NCBI GenBank assembly: GCA_949825045.1
Contig: OX463829.1
Span: 3,410,001 to 3,474,000 of the forward strand
DNA length: 64,000 nucleotides
Source of the DNA: Argyresthia goedartella
Lineage: Eukaryota > Arthropoda > Insecta > Lepidoptera > Argyresthiidae
Direction: 5' to 3'
The position numbers and the translations under genes were made by a program. Under the pieces are notes generated by a model. It was given only the letters and a program-made list of their open reading frames with translations, ran no database searches and was not told where the DNA came from. Below, one piece after another: positions 55,562 through 64,000 of this stretch; the stretch's first letter is position 1, and every line of letters starts with the position of its first letter.

Positions 55562-58500
55562 CTATTTACTAAATAAGTATTGACCAATTGCAGTCCCTGT
55601 TGCATCAGCAATCTTGACATTGGTGTAGGGTCCGTCTGAAAATAAAATAAATAAATGTCTATGATTTTCAATTCTTTTTCACGTTAGTGATTGTAGATTT
55701 TGTGTACGGATTACACAATAATGATTACAATATTCGAATTATATAATATGAAGTGACGTACTGATTAGAATGCAATGGGCCACCATTGCATTGTCTTGTT
55801 CATGTTATATCATTATTAATTACAACAAAAATCGGCAAAGTTGGAGTCGTACTGACACTACCACCGTAGAAGTAAAAACTCTCTATAGTGGAGACGAAGG
55901 CTCTATCGTAAGGCGTTTGTATTGTAACAAAGATGCCAGCGACCCAACAATATTAAAAAAAAGCGGGGAAGTCCGGGATGGCCTTGCACGGAGGTTTGTC
56001 AGCGTGTAACCTAAAAACTAGACAAAGGTTGTAATAAACATTGGTGGACACATTTTTGCGAATTAATGACCGATATCAGATGAGAACTTATTGTAGGCAT
56101 TCCTACGTAGCACATGAGCGAGACCAGTAGCGGAGACTTTCCATTCTTCCGAGCTTACGGATCGGGTTTGTTTACCTGGACAACACGAAGTCGATTGTTT
56201 TTTTTATCATTCCTTTACCGTAACCTTAGCTTAGAGAAACAAAAATATATATTCTTATATACTCCGCCATGTCCAAAACTCCTGCAATGCATCAGTATCA
56301 GACGGACGGGTGGAAAGCGGGGCTTAGTAATGTGGGGGCTTAAAAATTTGGGTCCCGTTTGGCACCCTTCGGATACCTTCCCTATAAAGGTACCTTCACT
56401 TACAGATATTAAACCATTCATCTCGTTGTTTCCCGGAATCTACTCTTGAGCTGGATAGTGCAGCTCTGATTGCAAACGGCACGGCAATCCCCATACAGGT
56501 GGCTGGCTCGCCAGTGGCTGAAACAAGTAGAAAAACATTAGATCATCCATCAAGCTCATGCCCATATCGATTGACAGCTGGGTCCCAGGCCAAAGTTTTT
56601 AACACAGATTTAGGGGTTGTAGAATTACGGCTTAGGTACCTGTTCCCCCTGATGAACCCCTCACTAATATCATCACCAATCAGTCAATATTCACCCACTA
56701 ATGGGTACAGGCCAGCCCAAATAAATCCCTTCTCCTTTGTATAACTGCACTCTGCACTTAATTACAATATAATTTTTAACCTTTAGATCCGAGAACACCA
56801 ACCGGATTGGTGGCATTTCTTCTAAAGTAAACACGAAAGTCCAGTGGAATGTCCCTAGCCTGAGGCACATGGTAAGTCCAGGTCCTGTTTGTCAGTAGTT
56901 CTCCAGAGTCTTGATCGTATTCCAACTCCTCGCACGTCCAATAGCCAAGAGACATAATGAAAGCACCTTCAATCTGGTGAAGGAAGATATTGTGGTCACA
57001 ATCATATATGTATGTCCTAAATTGTTTGAAAAGCGTTCTCAAAAATGTATTATTGTCAATTTAAAATGAATGACGTCTTACTCATTGGATGGTCTATGTA
57101 TTAATCTGGACTAAAAGAGATACAATAAACCATTTAAACGTTTTGCAACTCTAAGTGAGTACGCCATTTTAAGAAACGTAACGTCTATTGTCATTTTGTT
57201 ACTTTTGCTATTGACAAAATGATAACACTTGACAACAGACCTACAAAAAGTAATAGCGAAACGTCTACGTCTACTCCAGGATTGGGAAATAATTCTTTCG
57301 TATATCCGGATATACTTATATCCGCCCTCTACAGGCCGCATTTCATAACTGATTATTGTGAATTTTTATGAGCAGGTTCGATAATAAAACGTATAATTTT
57401 TTATCTACACACGTATCATATCTCTTAAAAAGTATCTCTTTAATGCGTACAAAAACCGCACGTTACGATCAGCATAATGTTAAACTATTTGGTAAAAACT
57501 CATTTCTTATCTGAAAAATTACACATTATGACCATAATGTGTAGTTTTTCTACATATTATGACATTCAAATTTCGAACGCCGACGCCCGCTTGCATTCCG
57601 CCCCTAGTTTGTCTGTGAAGTTGGTACTGACATTCAAATTTCGAACGCCGACGCCCGCCTGCGTGAAGTTGGTACTACAGAACAAGTTAAACAACTGCAC
57701 AGCCACAATGCCGGTCCAACATGAACACATCAAAGAGAGCTTATGATATGTGTGTAGATAAACTAGTGTATGTAACTGTACATAATTAGGCATTAAAACT
57801 CTCGAGTGATATTACTCGAGTATTAATGCCTTTCATTATGTAGCAGTCACATAAACTACTATTATCGCTTCGGTTTTTCTTTTTTTTTCGAAACTGCGGA
57901 GATGGGGGTCTTAATATTTCAAAAAAACAGCTACAGTCCAAACTGCTTGACGGATTCTACCAGATGAGGTGTCATTGGATTTTTACAGACTGTGAAAGTA
58001 ACAGGCTCTACATATTTTAGTGAAAAGTCAATAGGTTGGCTTTAAGACCGCAAAATGCAGTTTACAAAGTTATTGGTGCGGCTCAAAGTGTCACTCGCGG
58101 GGTCTACAGCTCACAGAGCCACTAGTTTATGATGTTCACTTACCTGACCAACATCAATCTCTGGACTGAGGCTCCTCCCTACATCTTCCATCAAATCTAC
58201 TCTAATGATCTGATGTTCTGCTGTTAACATATCCACTTCCACTTCAGCTAATGTTGCTCCATAAACATCATAAGCTTTTAAGTCAGTTTCGCTAATGTGT
58301 GCGCTTGCAAATAAATCCACGTTGCCTTTGAATGCCGTTGCAAGCTTAACCACCCAATCAGTAATATCACCATATGGAGCCAAGCGGTCCAGTAAAGTAT
58401 CACAACAATTAATGACGCCCTTACAGATTGATTCACTGCCGTAACTACCACCAGTGAGAATGCAGTTCGGGTTACTAAAATTGTTTGTTTGTTTTATTTT

Positions 58501-61500
58501 TATTTTCTCGATTGGTATCTTGAGTTTATATGAACATACTTGTGCAGCTTTAGTGTTGATACCCTGACCCATTTCTACTCCGCCATGTACAATTGCTACT
58601 GTACCATCGCCATGATAAATCATGACTGTGACTGTATAATAGGCGACTACTGGGAGAGGCCATTTGAGAGGTACAAAACCTAAACCACGTTTCTTCCAAC
58701 GGTTTTCTTTATTGAATTTTTCAACTTCTTCCTTCCGTTGGTCATAGTCTGCTTCTTTTAACAAATTATCGATTACTTCTTTCATATCGTCATCGTCATC
58801 TAAATTAGCGCGACGTACATCAACGGGATCTAAATCGAGTTCGTAAGTTATCTGTTCCATAACGTACTCAGTCATTCCTATGTGATCTAAAGTTCCTGCA
58901 AGAAATTCAAACGTGTAAACATTTACGTCAGGCTACCGAACAAAATGACCAATTTCGAGCAGTGAGGTTACCGCCTGGCTACCTCACTTCTCGGAAAAAG
59001 GGTGAGCCATATCCTTAGGCTCTACTAAGGATCTCCAGCGACGCTTTTAGCATATATCCGTCTTTTCCGCTGCATTTGCAAAATTCTTCATTCAAGCTAG
59101 CCGGTTAGGGTACATCTTATCTGCCCCTTCATTGGTGAATCACTACAACCTTCTAGGCAACCCTGTTCGACAGCGTCATTGTTCAAAATTTTATGAGAAT
59201 TTAATTGATATAACTACTTATTTGTGTTGGTATTGGATAAACAATAAACATACCTGGAGCTCTAGCCCAAGAATTTTTTGCAGTGTCTGTTAAGACATTA
59301 TAATCTTGTATTAACCAAGTGGTTTTATCATAAGCATTCCCAGTAGCAGGCAAGCCTGTTATAGCAAAAGGCTCATTGTACATGTAGCCATTGTCCACGT
59401 ATATTTTGTAGTCCATTGATTGAATTTTTCCCTTCTCATCAACTTCTACCTGTAATTAGATAAGTAAACCTGACATTAAACGTTATTTTAATGGCATTTT
59501 ATTCTGTAGGTACCATATGTTGTTTTATAAAATATATATGATACACATCTTATCACATAAGAGATAAACTAGAAATATTTGAATGGGTTATTTGTTTTGC
59601 TTTAGAGATTGGCATCGAAATCAGATCTAGCGTTTTCGTTGAAATTTTATTTTATAAATAATTATTGTGTTATTTACTTCAAATTCAGAAAAGCAAGGCA
59701 ACCTCTTCCCAATAGCCTTCATATTAGTGACAAGAGGCAAGATCATTCGACACGGTCGGTTCAGTTTCAAAGACACGAGGGTACAAGCGATTGCTATCTG
59801 ATTAGCTCTTGATATCTTAGCTCCAAAGGCACCTCCTAATCTTCTAACAGATTGCGTCAATCTGAAACAAAATATAGTGTTACACCCTTGTCTGTTTAGA
59901 GGAAAATATATTCCCACCTAATATTAAAATTTATGTCTTAGCGATAAAGTTTAAAACCAATGAAAATTTATGTATGCTTATGACCAGAAAGGGGTCAAGA
60001 TGTGTAAAACAGAAATTCCCAGAACTTGGTACTGAAGTGTGAATACCCAAAGCATGCATGCCAAATGCACAAAATTACTCAAATTTGTATAAAGTGAGTT
60101 GGTTGTGAGCTTGAGTGTCTTTATTGTGTCTCTCAAATTATTAAAGTTTTCCGGGGCTTATGGATTGCAGAGTTTGGCATACCTTGTCAAGCTTTTGAAT
60201 TAATAATAAAAACAAGGAAAATCTTACGCATTCTCATCCAAATTCAAAGACTGTTGAATAGCGATCTGAACATGGTCCAGCCATTGCGTTGAAGATAGAA
60301 CTTCAAAGCCATCATCTAAAGGAGTAGTCACACATAACTGCTTCTCCATATGAAAGTGATACTGTCCAAAAATACTACCCGAACCTTTGATACTTTTCTT
60401 TACATCCAGCCCTTTATTTGTCGCCGGTACAATAACAGGTACAAGAGTTCTTAACGGATCTTTCTTAGCGCTAGGTATATCTAGCACTGGCTTCTTACTA
60501 GCTTTGTATGTTATTTTCACAAGCTTGGCAGCTCTTTCAGCTAAGGGTCTAGTTTCAGCTACTATAACACCGATCGGTTGTCCATTGAAATTGACGACTC
60601 CATCACAAAATTGCTCTTCTAGAGCTGTATTGAAAGCTGTATTCAATGGGGTAAATGAATTGAGTCCGGGTAAATCTTTGACGGTGTAAAATGCAATGAC
60701 TCCTTCTAAACCCTGGAAAAAAACGTTTGCATTATGAGTAATCGTCACATTAATAAAGTGTTTGTTTGTTTAAGTTGAACCAATAAGCTGTTGAACTAAT
60801 TTTTTAAATAGTTTACTTACCAATGCAGCAGCTGAATCAATGTTATCAATAATACCATTAGGCGCTGTACTAATCACAAACTGTGCAAATACTTCATCGG
60901 GTATTTTCGGCGTGTCGTCTATGTATTTGGCTTCTCCGGCACATTGAATCTGAAAACCAGACCTTTCTGAATGAGACATGCTAATAAAACACTATAGGAT
61001 ACAATTACAACACGGCCTTATTATATCTGCACCTTGCTGGAATGTAATTACAGCAAGCCCTCTGCTTAGATTACTGACACAACAACTGAATCACAGACAA
61101 GTTCTCAAACCTGTCGGTTTACCATTTGATAACACAGGAAGCAATTCACAGCAAACTAATAGTCACTGAGCAGTTCTTTTTCAGTAGCTCCGCTATCAAA
61201 TCAAAAATATTTATTTCATACAAAAATTAACTATACATATTGTAAAATAAAATTATAAATAAGTCCTGATATTCACTAATGATGATGCAATTACAACACT
61301 GCCAAATTATCTGTGCACCTCGCTGGAATTCGACTACTCTTGGAGCGCCGTAATGACTTCGCAAAACTAAGTACACTATACTGTGACCGTGTTATAAATT
61401 TGATCGATTACTTACAAGACCTTCCAGTTTTGGTATAGGTTTATTTACCGGCCAGAATACTATGTCCGAATCGAATACTTGTGTGCCACTGGAGACCGGT

Positions 61501-64000
61501 CGTGTGTCTGAATAATTTGTAATGCCGGATTTGAACTCATTGTCCACGAGATTTTCAGGACATATTGTGAGTAGGCCCTGTTGAGAAAAGGATATTATTG
61601 GGATTGTAACAACGTCAACATTGTCATAGAAAATATAGAAAGGTCATTGACTAGTTACGTATAAAGACAAAGAAAGGTTTAGTAATATTTGAGGAGGTTG
61701 TCAGACGCCCATTTAAATATCACGACATTTGTCGGCGGCGAAAAAAGCATATTGTTCCAATCAAAGTAAGCTCTCATTGAAACAGAAATGTTTTTGTTGG
61801 TAATTGTTAGTACATACATAGTTCATTCATATTTTTTTTTGCACACAGATATTTCAAAAGTTACATTAATGGAAATCGTAACCACAAAGACGAGCTTATT
61901 TCTACATCATAAATCTTCTCGTAAGACGTATTTAAGCAAATGTTTTTGTTTAGATTACCTTGTAAAAGAGTCCAAGTGCTATAGCTTTCTTCCCCTTCTT
62001 TGTCTCTTCTGTGTGACCATCTGTCTCCAGATCTTTATTTAACATTTTCAGAGCACCTTGCAGAGTTTCATTCCTGAATAACTGCTTTCCAGTGAGATAC
62101 ACTTCAGTTCTTAAAGCGTGGATGAAGGTGGGGTTAATGTTTCCGTATACAATTCTTGCCTGCAATACTTTAGATTTGTTGCTATCCAGTTTGTATAGGA
62201 ATCCTGCGTTGACTGTTGCTACGGCGTTTTGGGCTCGGGGCATTTGCTGGTAAAAAAAAATGTTATTGGGGGATTGAAACTGTCTGTGTAATAGAACTGG
62301 TAGTATAATTCTTTTGCAATCTTTGATTTGAACATAAGCATCAAGTCAGCAATAATCAGGGGTTAATATATAAAAAATCTGTTAATTGCGGGTCGTATTA
62401 ACACACGAAAGTTTCCGTACCATCGTACAAGAGAACTTGAGAACTGATGTAATTAATAATAAAACAATGTAATTAATAATAAAATAAAAAATGTTTTGAG
62501 TTGGTTTCGATACCAGTCACTAAGGTGTAGGAAGCAGAAATATTTACGCGTCGAAAAAGTTTGCGAATCAAACTTTCAGTGATTCATTTACACTGACTTA
62601 AGGTTCATTTTATCTGAACTCGAACACTTTTTTACTCTGGTAATTATTCCTACTTGAGCCACAGATTGCGGATCTGACGTCAAACCAATTGCGCCACTAA
62701 CCCGGTCACGAAATTTTAATCATGATTTTTTATTAATTCACAGGGGCAGGAATATTGTCACTTGTACAGGGACCCCCTTTAATTTATGAAATCGAGTGTA
62801 GTTCTTTAATTGTAACTGCCGCTACAGAATACATATTTTTAAAATTCCAACTCTCTACCTATTACGGTTCATGAGACACACCCCGCTGATAAACGGACGG
62901 ACAGACAGATATTAGGGCAGATGGAAAGACGGACAGCAGTGGTTTAGTAGTAGAGTCCCGTTTGGCACCCTTCGGGTATAAAACAATAAAGACGTTGGAT
63001 TGTCGTGTTGAATGTTGTTGCTTGGTATTTGAGATAATATATTCTACGCCTTATGATAATACACGTATATTATACCTTGTAAGTAACAAGACGATATTCT
63101 GAAGATAATGGAGGCATCAAAACATTTACAATAATTTTCTTATTCATATCGGTCTTCAAGAAATCCCTCATTGTTAGCACTTTAGTTGATTTCTTACTTT
63201 CTTCTGCAATAAAGATTTAATATATGTATCAGCTCATATTTTCATTCGTCGATTTTTCATAAGTCATTAAAAAGATGATTGTTGATCTTACGTATTGTGA
63301 TCATAGAACCAACAGTTTCAAGAATTAAAAAAATATCTGACTGAAATTCGTTGTGATCATGTTTCAACATCAGATTCCCACCGACTGTGCCGATCTGCAA
63401 ATAATGTTTCGGTATCATACTTAATTAATAAATAAATGTAGTCCATGTATGTCCCCATCGAGGGGCATAGGCATTTACCCTGATGCGAATAAGATTGAAC
63501 CATACTCCACCACGCTCGTGCAGGGCTAAAATAATAATAAATAAAAATGAAAATGTTTGGACGACATCATCGCCATAGCTGCTTGACAATAGATGAAGGA
63601 GGCTCAGGACCAGAGTAGTTAGCGTGGAAAAGGAAGACAGCGTAAAAAAAAGAGGTGAAGTAGGAGGCTTATAGCAGCGTGATAAAAGACGGCTGGTTTA
63701 TTGATTAATTGATATCAGATATATATAAAGGTGTATCGCATAGTACGCATATAGGTAATACTTATGTTCGTTCTTACATTTCGTACTGCTATGTGTGCAA
63801 CCAAATCAGGGTGTTTAAAAAGAATTTTCAAGTAATCAAATCCATCTTCCTCAGCCACTTTAGTGAAAATATCCATAGTTTCTGTCAAAGTATTTCCCGC
63901 TCCTAGAATTAGGTTTTGGTCTAGAGTGTATCCTTTCATTGTCCTGCTTATATCAATGAGTACATCTGGGTATTCATCTATTGGGAATGCCCCTGAAATA
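55562..64000 (-). CDS. AOX: Aldehyde oxidase, copy 2, C-terminal 13 exons (5' part beyond window)
   Basis: Exons in coding order: 63992-63778, 63394-63292, 63203-63076, 62246-61959, 61577-61416, 60949-60821, 60712-60228, 59861-59678, 59449-59254, 58895-58144, 56973-56781, 56517-56404, 55635-55562. Lengths, phases and splice sites equal exons 5 to 17 of copy 1, and introns are also nearly identical. The visible part runs from the FAD domain through the whole molybdopterin domain to the stop, with GVEMGQG and the ATGEP catalytic Glu intact and no disabling change. The Fe-S domains must lie beyond 64000. Replacements against copy 1 that I could see: Lys to Asn in the FCDGVV-FNG stretch, Leu to Pro in KH-DLVAH, Leu to Val in DSDI-FW, and Ile to Ser in PVS-GTQ. 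It looks like a functional, very recent paralogue. Confidence 0.9.
56297..56384 (+). repeat. R2 repeat copy in AOX copy 2
   Basis: Equivalent of 8165-8252. Confidence 0.65.
57402..57760. mobile_element. MITE-like element (copy in duplication copy 2)
   Basis: Same element and position as 9270-9628, inherited through the duplication; both terminal repeats intact. Confidence 0.7.
62843..62985 (+). repeat. R2 repeat copy in AOX copy 2 intron
   Basis: Equivalent of 14748-14890. Confidence 0.7.

Larger units (their letters stand above)
49436..64000. repeat. Segmental duplication, copy 2
   Basis: Matches 2925-15905. The left 50 bases (about 49436-49485) and the rest (54300 onward) were contiguous before a 4.8-kb LINE landed between them; the intact empty site is seen in copy 1 at about 2970. 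Copy 2 also has a small hairpin-forming insertion near 54550-54596 (arms agtgcatttactg and cagtaaatgcact) and a short rearranged stretch near 55375. Confidence 0.9.

Noticed and set aside
2925..64000. False duplication from uncollapsed haplotypes
   Set aside because: Left flanks of the two copies do not match and 26 kb of unrelated sequence separates gene 1's promoter from copy 2. Not excluded fully; read depth would decide.

Overview
The window reads as insect nuclear DNA, most likely lepidopteran (an inference). The supports are AT-rich sequence, short GT-AG introns, an aldehyde oxidase gene of the arthropod type, piggyBac, CR1-like LINE, DIRS-like and Ty3/gypsy elements, and a dispersed repeat with a cggacggac core of a kind common in moth and butterfly genomes. 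Nothing bacterial (operons, CRISPR, rRNA) is visible.

Genes. The main host gene is a complete aldehyde oxidase (molybdo-flavoenzyme) on the minus strand, 23145 down to 7430. It can be assembled from 17 exons into a 1263-residue protein with all eight Fe-S cysteines, an FAD domain and a molybdopterin domain with its catalytic Glu. A second, nearly identical copy begins with its last exon at 55562 and runs off the right edge at 64000, with 13 exons visible. The two lie in a direct tandem duplication (about 2925 onward and about 49436 onward). A small two-exon SAP-domain reading frame sits at 48972-49271.

Layout. 1-2924: repeat-rich DNA with no gene. 2925-23206: duplication copy 1, with gene 1 and its promoter; a CR1-like LINE (4070-7248) sits just downstream of the gene and LINE remnants lie in introns 1 and 2. 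23207-28640: degenerate, partly nested LINE fragments. 28636-32750: a foldback repeat, a 19-bp tandem repeat and a well-preserved piggyBac element with TTAA ends and a two-exon transposase. 32846-34485: two LINE fragments nested in opposite orientation. 34930-41613: a decayed Ty3/gypsy pol fragment abutting a tandem array of three LTR-like units. One unit looks like the spliced, intron-less form of the other two. 42682-47686: a DIRS-like tyrosine-recombinase retroelement with inverted terminal repeats and an exact internal complementary region. 48100-48460: an inverted-repeat element. 49436-64000: duplication copy 2, with a 4.8-kb CR1-like LINE inserted near its left edge and the partial second aldehyde oxidase gene.

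How the parts relate. The two duplicated segments serve as controls for each other. Each carries one LINE whose empty site is preserved in the other, which gives element boundaries and shows that both insertions followed the duplication. Everything between the two gene copies is transposon-derived or unassigned apart from the small SAP exon pair. All functions come from reading the sequence and knowledge of the families; no search was run.
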